Below, piece after piece: positions 1 through 5,216 of a DNA stretch of 5,216 nucleotides. Position 1 is the stretch's first letter, and each line of letters starts with the position of its first letter. A program made the translations under genes and the position numbers. Source of the stretch: Pseudomonadota bacterium (lineage in GTDB: Bacteria > Pseudomonadota > Gammaproteobacteria > Burkholderiales > SCOH01). The notes below the pieces were generated by a model. It was given only the letters and a program-made list of their open reading frames with translations. It had not been told where the DNA came from and searched no databases. Where the stretch lies: assembly GCA_030917985.1 (NCBI GenBank), contig JAUPTR010000347.1, forward strand, positions 1-5,216, in the 5' to 3' direction.

Positions 1-57
1 CACCGCGTAACTGAAGAAATTCGCTGCGGGCCGGATAACGCGGCGTGTAGGCCTAAA

Positions 58-579
58 TTACTGGCTTTCGATTTGCAGATTGATGTCGACGATCTGATCG
101 TCGGAGAGCTTTTCCCGATCACGTTGCAGTTGCGCCATGTCCTGGCTGGCGCTGGCTTCCAGCTCGGCCAAGGCGTGGAACATGACTTCTGACGACATGG
201 CGGCCGGGGCGGTGTGCGAGGTGAGTTTTTCAACGTTGACCTCGTGTTTTGCCAGCACCTGCGAAACTTCGCGCACAATGCCGATGCGATCGTGGCCCAC
301 CAGCGACAGCGCAAAGCGACGGGTCGGGCCACGTTTGGGCAGTTCGATCGCGGTCTCGGCCATCACCTTCAGCTGCGCCAGCGAACCCAGTGCGGCTTTC
401 AGTTCGTCAGCACGCGCTTCGGGCACCGCCACCTTGAGAATCCCGGCAAATTTGCCGGCCAGGTGCGACATGCTCGATTCCAGCCAGTTGCCGCCATGGC
501 CGCTGATAGTGGTTGACAGCTGTTCTACCAGGCCGGGCTGGTCGTCACCGATGACGGTGATTACGAGAAATACGGACAT
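58..579 (-). CDS. gcvR: Tandem ACT-domain protein of the GcvR family (glycine cleavage system protein R-like)
   Basis: Predicted cytoplasmic regulatory protein of 173 residues with two ACT domains, about 5-75 and 88-165. Each opens with a strand and the ligand-loop motif typical of ACT domains: VITVIGDDQPG (6-16) and LSLVGHDRIG (91-100). The segment GGNWLESSMSHLAGKFAGI (29-47) is characteristic, from memory, of a group of proteobacterial ACT proteins annotated as GcvR; it differs from the matching E. coli GcvR segment. There is no DNA-binding domain, as in E. coli GcvR, which acts by binding the activator GcvA. GcvA is not in this window. The ATG at 579 is chosen because AAGGAG lies 7 bases upstream and the first ACT domain starts directly after it; an open frame to 807 inside gcvP is a shadow. 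Translation is probably coupled to gcvP, 11 bases upstream. The family is clear; a role in controlling glycine cleavage is inferred from linkage. Confidence 0.85.
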   Translation of the reverse strand: MSVFLVITVIGDDQPGLVEQLSTTISGHGGNWLESSMSHLAGKFAGILKVAVPEARADELKAALGSLAQLKVMAETAIELPKRGPTRRFALSLVGHDRIGIVREVSQVLAKHEVNVEKLTSHTAPAAMSSEVMFHALAELEASASQDMAQLQRDREKLSDDQIVDINLQIESQ

Positions 580-586
580 GACATTG

Positions 587-592
587 CTCCTT
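587..592 (-). promoter_or_regulatory. Ribosome binding site of the gcvR-like gene, overlapping the gcvP stop
   Basis: AAGGAG, 7 bases before the ATG at 579. Its first two bases are the last two of the gcvP stop codon TAA (591-593). Ribosomes ending gcvP therefore stop on the initiation region of the next gene, which favours coupled translation. Confidence 0.85.
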
Positions 593-3473
593 ACTGGTAG
601 TCGCTGACTGGCACACAGGCACAGAACAGGTTGCGGTCGCCATAGACATCGTCGATACGGTTTACCGATGGCCAGAACTTGTTGTCTTTTACCCATTCCA
701 GCGGGAACACCGCCTGCAGCTGGCTGTAAGGGCGCGTCCAGTCGCTGCCGATGACGTCGGACTGGCTGTGTGGCGCATTTTTCAGTGGATTGTTGTCCTG
801 TGGCCACTGGCCGGCTTCCACCTGGCGGATTTCTTCGCGGATGGCAATCAGCGCCTCAATCAGGCGATCCAGTTCAGCTTTTGATTCCGATTCGGTCGGC
901 TCGATCATGATGGTGCCGGCCACCGGGAACGACATGGTGGGCGCGTGGAAGCCGTAATCCATCAGCCGCTTGGCGATATCCACTTCGGTGATGCCGCAAG
1001 CGGCCTTGATCGGGCGGATGTCGATGATGCACTCGTGCGCCACCCGGCCCTTGCTGCCGGTATACAGCACCGGGTAGTGCGGATTGAGGCGGGCAGCGAT
1101 GTAGTTGGCGTTGAGCAAGGCTACCTGTGTTGCCATGCGCAGGCCCTCTGCACCCAGCATGGCGCAGTACATGTAGGAGATCGGCAGAATCGATGCCGAG
1201 CCGAACGGTGCCGCCGACACAGCGCTTTGACCCTGGTTCGGGCCTTCAATCGGCGATACCGCATGATTCGCTGCAAACGGTGCCAGATGGGCTTTCAGGC
1301 CAATCGGGCCCATACCCGGGCCGCCACCGCCGTGCGGAATGGCGAAGGTCTTGTGCAGATTCATGTGCGACACATCGGCACCGATCAGCGCCGGTTGGGT
1401 CAGGCCTACCTGAGCGTTCATATTGGCGCCGTCCATGTAAACCTGGCCGCCGAAGCTGTGAACAATGTCGCAAATCTGCTTGATCGACTCTTCGAACACG
1501 CCGTGCGTCGACGGGTAAGTGATCATCAGGCACGACAGATTGGCCGCGTGTTTTTCCGCCTTGGCTTGCAGATCGGCCACATCAACGTTACCGCTGTCGT
1601 CGCAATCCACCACCACCACCTGCAGATTACACATCTGCGCGGTGGCCGGGTTGGTGCCGTGTGCCGATTTCGGGATCAGGCAGATATTGCGATGAGCATC
1701 GCCACGCGATGCATGGTAACGCTGGATTGCCACCAGGCCGGCGTATTCGCCCTGCGCGCCGGAATTCGGCTGCATGCAGATGGCGTCGAAGCCGGTGATG
1801 GCTTTCAGCATGGCCTCCAGCCCGCCGATCATCTGCAGATAACCCTGCACCTGGTCACGCGGTGCAAACGGGTGGATGTCGGCAAATTCCGGCCAGGTCA
1901 CCGGAATCATTTCGCTGGTCGCATTCAGCTTCATGGTGCAAGAGCCGAGCGAAATCATCGAGTGATTCAGCGCCAGATCCTTGTTTTCCAGGCGCTTGAT
2001 GTATCGCAGCATTTCGTGTTCGGTGTGGTAGCGGTTGAACACCGGGTGCGTCAGGTAGCTGCTCTGGCGTTGCAGCGACTCCGGAATCGGCTTGTCGACA
2101 TGCGCCAGACGCACATCGATGGCATCTACATACAGGCCATCGGCCTTGCCGTCAGCGAATATGTGCCAGATTTTGCTGATGTCGTCGCGATTGCATTTTT
2201 CGTCGAAAGCCAGACCGACAACGCCCGCCGCGCTATGGCGCAGGTTGTAGCCGGCCAGTTGCGCGCGTTGCAGGATAGCCGCAGTATCGGCGCCGGTTTC
2301 GACCTGGAAGGTGTCAAAGAAGGTGGCGTTGCCGACCTTGAAACCAGACTGACGCAGACCTTCGGCGCAGATTGCCGCCAGCCGGTGAATGCGGTTGGCA
2401 ATACGCTGCAAGCCTTGCGGGCCGTGATATACAGCGTAGAACGAGGCAATATTTGCCAGCAGCACCTGCGACGTGCAGATATTGGAGTTGGCCTTTTCGC
2501 GGCGAATGTGCTGCTCGCGGGTTTGCAGCGCCATGCGCAGGGCTTTTTTGCCGCGGGCATCTACCGATACGCCAATGATACGGCCCGGTACCGAGCGCTT
2601 GTGTTCGTCGCGCGTGGCAAAGAATGCCGCATGCGGGCCGCCAAAACCCATCGGCACGCCAAAACGCTGCGACGAGCCGAGGGCAATGTCGGCGCCCATT
2701 TCGCCCGGCGATTTCAACAGCAGCAGTGCCATCAAATCGGTGGCGACTGCGCTGATGGCGCCTTTGGCCTTGAGTGTCGCAATGATCTCGCTCAGATCCA
2801 GCAGCTCACCACGCTGGTTGGGATATTGCAGTACAGCACCAAATACGTCGGCTTGCGCCGCCTGATCGGCAGGGCCGATGATCAGTTCAAAGCCGAAAAA
2901 GCCGGCACGGGTTTTGATAACGTCAATGGTTTGCGGGAAACATGCTGCGTCAACAAAGAAAGCATTGGATTTAACCTTGGAAATCCGCCGCGCCATGGCC
3001 ATCGCCTCGGCTGCTGCCGTGGCTTCGTCCAGCAACGAGGCATTGGCCAGCTCCAGGCCGGTCAGGTCGATCACCATTTGCTGGTAGTTCAGCAGTGCTT
3101 CCAGACGGCCCTGGGCGATTTCGGCCTGATACGGGGTGTAGGCGGTGTACCAGCCGGGGTTTTCGAACACGTTGCGCAGAATCACTTTCGGCGTGATCGT
3201 GTCGTAATAACCCATGCCGATCAGCGAACGTTGCACCTTGTTCTTGCTGGCAACGGCCTTCAGCGCGCTCAGCGCTTCGTGTTCGTTCTGTGCGCCTGCA
3301 ACGGCCAGCGGCTGTTGCAGGCGAATCGATTCCGGCACGGTTTGCGCCACCAGATCATCGAGCGAGCTGGCGCCGATTTCCTTGAGCATGGCAGCACGTT
3401 CGGATTCGGACGGGCCAATATGGCGCTGGATGAATTCTTGATGGTTTTCGAGAGCGTTGAGCAAAATGGTCAT
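591..3473 (-). CDS. gcvP: Glycine dehydrogenase (decarboxylating), P protein, single-chain form
   Basis: PLP-dependent decarboxylase that removes CO2 from glycine and transfers the remaining aminomethyl group to lipoylated H protein. The product is 960 residues, the fused single-chain form (E. coli 957), not the split GcvPA/GcvPB pair. The N-terminal half (about 1-450) carries HIGPSE (18-23), ENPGWYTAYTPYQAEIAQGR (104-123), ATAAAEAMAMARR (151-163), FGVPMGFGGPHAAFF (271-285) and SNICTSQVLLANI (330-342). The C-terminal half carries SCTMKLNA (511-518), QPNSGAQGEYAGL (568-580), SAHGTNPA (603-610) and the PLP-lysine motif SHMNLHKTF with K708, followed by the glycine-rich GGGGPGMGPIG (715-725). The C-terminus DDVYGDRNLFCACVP is typical. 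Upstream in-frame codons to 3638 would overlap gcvH and add 55 residues unlike the family; the N-terminus from 3473 matches known GcvP. Its Shine-Dalgarno site is weak. No frameshift or missing motif. Confidence 0.98.
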   Translation of the reverse strand: MTILLNALENHQEFIQRHIGPSESERAAMLKEIGASSLDDLVAQTVPESIRLQQPLAVAGAQNEHEALSALKAVASKNKVQRSLIGMGYYDTITPKVILRNVFENPGWYTAYTPYQAEIAQGRLEALLNYQQMVIDLTGLELANASLLDEATAAAEAMAMARRISKVKSNAFFVDAACFPQTIDVIKTRAGFFGFELIIGPADQAAQADVFGAVLQYPNQRGELLDLSEIIATLKAKGAISAVATDLMALLLLKSPGEMGADIALGSSQRFGVPMGFGGPHAAFFATRDEHKRSVPGRIIGVSVDARGKKALRMALQTREQHIRREKANSNICTSQVLLANIASFYAVYHGPQGLQRIANRIHRLAAICAEGLRQSGFKVGNATFFDTFQVETGADTAAILQRAQLAGYNLRHSAAGVVGLAFDEKCNRDDISKIWHIFADGKADGLYVDAIDVRLAHVDKPIPESLQRQSSYLTHPVFNRYHTEHEMLRYIKRLENKDLALNHSMISLGSCTMKLNATSEMIPVTWPEFADIHPFAPRDQVQGYLQMIGGLEAMLKAITGFDAICMQPNSGAQGEYAGLVAIQRYHASRGDAHRNICLIPKSAHGTNPATAQMCNLQVVVVDCDDSGNVDVADLQAKAEKHAANLSCLMITYPSTHGVFEESIKQICDIVHSFGGQVYMDGANMNAQVGLTQPALIGADVSHMNLHKTFAIPHGGGGPGMGPIGLKAHLAPFAANHAVSPIEGPNQGQSAVSAAPFGSASILPISYMYCAMLGAEGLRMATQVALLNANYIAARLNPHYPVLYTGSKGRVAHECIIDIRPIKAACGITEVDIAKRLMDYGFHAPTMSFPVAGTIMIEPTESESKAELDRLIEALIAIREEIRQVEAGQWPQDNNPLKNAPHSQSDVIGSDWTRPYSQLQAVFPLEWVKDNKFWPSVNRIDDVYGDRNLFCACVPVSDYQ

Positions 3474-3482
3474 GTAGGGCAA

Positions 3483-3486
3483 CCCC
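3483..3486 (-). promoter_or_regulatory. Weak ribosome binding site of gcvP
   Basis: The only purine-rich stretch near the gcvP ATG is GGGG, 9 bases upstream (context CCGGGGTTGCCCTAC before the ATG). It is much poorer than the sites of the other three genes. The start at 3473 rests on protein homology more than on this site. Confidence 0.4.
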
Positions 3487-3532
3487 GGCTTGAATCGATA
3501 GTGGAACAACGGCAACAGTGCGGATGACACCT

Positions 3533-3566
3533 GGCCAAAGACGTGGCCGGCAGCGGCGTGCGCCGC
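3533..3566 (-). repeat. Two GC-rich inverted repeats in the gcvH-gcvP gap
   Basis: The 109-base gap between gcvH and gcvP holds GCGGCG/CGCCGC around two bases (3553-3566; the real hairpin loop would open to 4-6 bases) and GGCCA/TGGCC around six bases (3533-3548). Neither is followed by a T-run on the minus strand, so neither looks like an intrinsic terminator. They could cause partial attenuation or mark an mRNA processing site between the small carrier gene and the large decarboxylase gene. The rest of the gap shows nothing recognisable. Confidence 0.4.
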
Positions 3567-3582
3567 CGACCCCCGGACACAA

Positions 3583-3969
3583 TTACTGGCCGATTTCGGC
3601 GGCGTAGCCGGCTGCGTCCAGCAGGCCGTCAAGGGCATTGGCGTTTGCAGGCTTGATGCGGAAGAACCAGGCTTCGCCGTATGGGTCCTGATTGGCTTTT
3701 TCCGGCGCGTCGATCAGCGCCTGGTTGATGGCGACAATTTCACCGGCGATCGGTGCATAAACGTCCGATGCGGCTTTTACCGATTCAACCACGCCAGCTT
3801 CTGCGCCAGCATCCAGGTTGGCGCCAAGCTCAGGCAGTTCGACGTAAACCACGTCACCCAGCAATTCCTGTGCGTGATCAGTGATGCCGACGGTAATGGT
3901 GCCATCCGCCTCGGCACGCAGCCATTCGTGGGTATCAACATATTTCAGCTCGGCGGGAATATTGCTCAT
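3583..3969 (-). CDS. gcvH: Glycine cleavage system H protein (lipoyl carrier)
   Basis: Small cytoplasmic carrier protein that shuttles the aminomethyl intermediate between P, T and L proteins on a lipoyl group. The product is 128 residues, close to the usual length (E. coli 129). The lipoylation motif ESVKAASDVYAP (62-73) places the modified lysine at K65, as in E. coli. Other family marks are the N-terminal KYVDTHEW (9-16), GITDHAQELLGDVVYVELPE (28-47) and the C-terminal DPYGEAWFFRIKP (95-107). The frame stays open upstream to an ATG at 4095, but that would overlap the gcvT end and add 42 residues unlike any H protein. The ATG at 3969 has AGGAG 6 bases upstream and gives the family N-terminus, so it is preferred. 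It lies between gcvT (94-base gap) and gcvP (109-base gap), both gaps holding inverted repeats. Confidence 0.98.
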   Translation of the reverse strand: MSNIPAELKYVDTHEWLRAEADGTITVGITDHAQELLGDVVYVELPELGANLDAGAEAGVVESVKAASDVYAPIAGEIVAINQALIDAPEKANQDPYGEAWFFRIKPANANALDGLLDAAGYAAEIGQ

Positions 3970-3975
3970 GGTTTG

Positions 3976-3980
3976 CTCCT
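3976..3980 (-). promoter_or_regulatory. Ribosome binding site of gcvH
   Basis: AGGAG, 6 bases before the ATG at 3969. It decides the gcvH start against the upstream in-frame ATG at 4095. Confidence 0.85.
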
Positions 3981-4008
3981 GTGATTTTTTGACATGCAAT
4001 TTAATGTG

Positions 4009-4036
4009 GGGTGGATTAGCGCAGCGTAACCCACCC
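4009..4036. repeat. REP-like palindrome in the gcvT-gcvH gap
   Basis: On the plus strand GGGTGG-A-TTA (4009-4018) and TAA-C-CCACCC (4027-4036) form a 10-position stem with one mismatch (A4015 against C4030) around GCGCAGCG. The sequence resembles the dispersed intergenic palindromes of the form GGTGGATTAGCGCAGCGTAA seen in many proteobacterial genomes (recognised from memory). It lies 27 bases after the gcvT stop and 39 before the gcvH start. No T-run follows on the minus strand, so it is not a standard intrinsic terminator; it may stabilise or process the mRNA. Confidence 0.6.
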
Positions 4037-4063
4037 ATTTGGCAACCCGCTACCTGGCGAGTG

Positions 4064-5158
4064 TTATTCGTATACTTTCTTGCCGTTGCGCACAAACGGC
4101 ATTTTCACCACGCGTGCCGGCTCCAGCTTGCCACGGATATCGACCAACACCTGGCTGCCGGTGGCGGCGGGTACACGTGCCATGGCAATCGACTGTTTCA
4201 GGGTAGGGGAGAAGGTGCCGCTGGTAATGACGCCTTCACCACACCCTTCGACCACCACTTTCATGTCTGCACGCAGGACACCTTTGCCTTCCAGCACCAG
4301 GCCGACTTGCTTCATCGGCACGCCTGCTGCTTTTTGCGCTTCCAGCACCTTGCGGCCAATAAAATCGCGTTCTGCCGGTTCCCAGGCAATGGTCCAGCCC
4401 ATGCCCGCCTGCAGCGGAGACACGCTTTCGTCCATTTCGTGGCCGTAGAGATTCATGCCGGCTTCCAGTCGCAGCGTATCGCGTGCGCCCAGGCCAGTCG
4501 GGGCAACACCGGCTTCTTTTAATGCCATCCAGTAATCGGCGGCCTCTTCAGCCGGCAACATGATTTCCAGCCCGTCTTCGCCGGTATAACCGGTGCGGGC
4601 AACAAACCATTCACCAGCCGGCAGGCCCTGGAATACTTTCAACTGATGGATGATTTCCGCCTTGGCCTCGCCTGCTGCTTCTGCTGCCTTGGCGATGGCG
4701 TGTGGTCCCTGTACCGCGATCATCGCCAGATCGTCGCGCTCGGTGAGTTTGGCGTTAAAGCCTTCAATCTGCTTTTCCATCCAGGCCAGATCCTTGGCGC
4801 GGGTGGCGGCGTTGACCACGATGCGGTAACCATAATCGGTGAGATAAACGATCAGATCATCAATCACGCCGCCATCGGCATCGAGCATGCCGGAATAGAG
4901 CGCTTTGCCCTTGAAACCAAGGCGAGCCACATCGTTGGCCAGCAGTTTTTGCAGATAGGTTTTGGCGTCGGCGCCGGTGAGGTCGATTACGGTCATGTGT
5001 GAAACGTCGAACATGCCGGCATCGCTACGGACGATTTCGTGTTCTTTCAACTGTGAGCCGTAATGGATCGGCATTTCCCAGCCGGCAAAATCGACCATCT
5101 TGGCACCACAATCGACGTGGGCTTGGAACAGCGGGGTGCGTTGAGGCAACTGGCTCAT
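4064..5158 (-). CDS. gcvT: Aminomethyltransferase (glycine cleavage system T protein)
   Basis: Cytoplasmic T protein of the glycine cleavage system. It takes the aminomethyl group carried on the lipoyl arm of H protein, releases ammonia and gives 5,10-methylene-tetrahydrofolate. The product is 364 residues, the same length as E. coli GcvT. Visible family motifs are DVSHM (51-55), GGVIDD (96-101, holding the conserved acidic residue used in catalysis, one of the two Asp at 100-101), RTGYTGEDGLEI (188-199), GLGARDTLRLEAGMNLYGHE (222-241) and TSGTFSPTL (312-320). The folate-binding N-terminal domain covers roughly residues 8-265 and the C-terminal barrel roughly 284-358. The ATG is chosen because AAGGA lies 6 bases upstream and the N-terminus (TPLFQAHVDCGAKMVDFAGW) aligns with known GcvT from its start. 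It is the first gene of the operon; gcvH follows after 94 bases. No damage seen. Confidence 0.98.
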   Translation of the reverse strand: MSQLPQRTPLFQAHVDCGAKMVDFAGWEMPIHYGSQLKEHEIVRSDAGMFDVSHMTVIDLTGADAKTYLQKLLANDVARLGFKGKALYSGMLDADGGVIDDLIVYLTDYGYRIVVNAATRAKDLAWMEKQIEGFNAKLTERDDLAMIAVQGPHAIAKAAEAAGEAKAEIIHQLKVFQGLPAGEWFVARTGYTGEDGLEIMLPAEEAADYWMALKEAGVAPTGLGARDTLRLEAGMNLYGHEMDESVSPLQAGMGWTIAWEPAERDFIGRKVLEAQKAAGVPMKQVGLVLEGKGVLRADMKVVVEGCGEGVITSGTFSPTLKQSIAMARVPAATGSQVLVDIRGKLEPARVVKMPFVRNGKKVYE

Positions 5159-5164
5159 CGGGTG

Positions 5165-5169
5165 TCCTT
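5165..5169 (-). promoter_or_regulatory. Ribosome binding site of gcvT
   Basis: AAGGA, 6 bases before the ATG at 5158. It supports the chosen start. Confidence 0.8.
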
Positions 5170-5182
5170 GGGCTTATGGAGG

Positions 5183-5196
5183 GAATGATCCCATTC
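5183..5196 (-). repeat. Short inverted repeat in the gcvT leader
   Basis: GAATG and CATTC flank four bases (GGAT on the minus strand), a 5-bp stem directly after the TACAAT box and upstream of the Shine-Dalgarno site. An alternative pairing GGGA/TCCC shares the same bases. It could be an operator half-site pair or a small leader hairpin, but it is short enough to be chance. Confidence 0.25.
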
Positions 5197-5202
5197 ATTG
5201 TA
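5197..5202 (-). promoter_or_regulatory. Candidate -10 box (TACAAT) upstream of gcvT
   Basis: TACAAT differs from the TATAAT consensus by one base and lies 38 bases before the gcvT start, which would give a leader of about 30 bases. The -35 box would fall beyond the window end, so the promoter cannot be confirmed. If a glycine riboswitch lies upstream, the real promoter is further away and this hexamer is a chance match. Confidence 0.3.
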
Positions 5203-5208
5203 GGCTCA

Positions 5209-5216
5209 CCCCTCTG
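5209..5216 (-). promoter_or_regulatory. Possible 3' end of a glycine riboswitch, cut by the window edge
   Basis: Read on the minus strand, the window begins CAGAGGGG. Glycine aptamers of the gcvT class commonly end with GGACAGAG, the 3' strand of the P1 stem, and often sit just upstream of gcvT. Only 8 bases are visible, so this is a suggestion from the short match and the position. The GAGGG here (5214-5210) could also pair with CCCTC at 5183-5179, which would compete with P1 and might serve as a switching stem. The aptamer cores, if present, lie beyond base 5216. Confidence 0.3.

Larger units (their letters stand above)
58..5158 (-). other. gcvT-gcvH-gcvP-gcvR operon
   Basis: Four same-strand genes with gaps of 94, 109 and 11 bases and no visible intrinsic terminator between them. 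Three encode the P, H and T components of one enzyme system; the last encodes a putative amino-acid-sensing protein. The T-H-P order is that of E. coli gcvTHP; the addition of the ACT gene differs from E. coli, where gcvR is unlinked. Co-transcription is inferred from orientation and spacing. A promoter inside either of the two longer gaps cannot be excluded, though I see no convincing -35/-10 pair. Confidence 0.85.

Noticed and set aside
1..52. Possible start of a next minus-strand gene, reading AYTPRYPARSEFLQLRG
   Set aside because: The peptide looks protein-like and faintly recalls the N-terminus of some alpha/beta hydrolases, but a TAG at 53-55 closes the frame upstream and no ATG, GTG or TTG follows within the window. 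It cannot be called without more sequence to the left.
1..57. Terminator after the gcvR-like gene
   Set aside because: CCGCGT and ACGCGG on the minus strand could pair, but across a loop of nearly 30 bases and with no T-run after them. No intrinsic terminator is supported.
137..607. A 156-codon plus-strand open frame across the gcvR-like gene and the gcvP end
   Set aside because: It is antisense to a clear ACT-domain gene, shows no domain of its own and has low-complexity, shadow-like composition.
1246..1533. Minus-strand open frames inside gcvP in other frames (also 2126-2560 and 3355-3582)
   Set aside because: They overlap gcvP or its leader out of frame, lack ribosome sites I can see, and have no recognisable protein features.
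945..3527. An 860-codon open frame on the plus strand, antisense to gcvP
   Set aside because: It is codon-aligned with gcvP on the opposite strand, so it has a stop only where gcvP uses TTA, CTA or TCA. Rarity of those Leu and Ser codons explains the length. The translation shows no recognisable domain, while gcvP is a full-length conserved enzyme.
3970..4063. Internal promoter before gcvH
   Set aside because: An AT-rich ATTAAATT stretch near 3996-4003 was considered as a -10 region, but no -35 hexamer at a suitable distance was seen.
58..5158. A novel defence, mobile or otherwise undescribed system
   Set aside because: All coding space is taken by well-known glycine cleavage genes and one ACT-domain gene. 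There are no transposases, attachment sites, CRISPR repeats or unknown genes in the window.

Overview
The window holds one complete four-gene operon on the minus strand, read from right to left: gcvT (aminomethyltransferase, T protein), gcvH (lipoyl carrier, H protein), gcvP (PLP-dependent glycine decarboxylase, P protein) and a tandem-ACT-domain gene of the GcvR family. All four frames are intact and of normal family length, and each key functional residue I looked for is present. The fourth enzyme of the glycine cleavage system, dihydrolipoamide dehydrogenase (L protein), is not in the window; it is usually encoded elsewhere and shared with the 2-oxoacid dehydrogenases.

Layout from right to left (transcription direction): 5159-5216 is the leader of gcvT, with a good Shine-Dalgarno site, a TACAAT box and, at the very edge, a CAGAGGGG string that could be the last bases of a glycine riboswitch. 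gcvT is followed by a 94-base gap holding a REP-like palindrome. gcvH is followed by a 109-base gap with two short GC-rich inverted repeats. gcvP follows with a weak Shine-Dalgarno site. The gcvR-like gene starts 11 bases after gcvP, its Shine-Dalgarno site overlapping the gcvP stop codon. Bases 1-57 lie downstream of the operon and hold no gene or terminator that I can support.

The single-chain, roughly 960-residue GcvP, the T-H-P order and the close resemblance of all three enzymes to the E. coli proteins point to a beta- or gammaproteobacterium. The moderately high GC content, the ACT-protein type and the operon arrangement make a betaproteobacterium (for example Neisseriales) my best guess, but this is inference.

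Together P decarboxylates glycine and loads the aminomethyl group on the lipoyl arm of H, T releases ammonia and passes the one-carbon unit to tetrahydrofolate, and L reoxidises H. The linked ACT protein may sense glycine or another amino acid and adjust the system. I see no undescribed system here. The points worth a second look are regulatory: the edge of a possible riboswitch, the palindromes between genes, and the ACT gene built into the operon.
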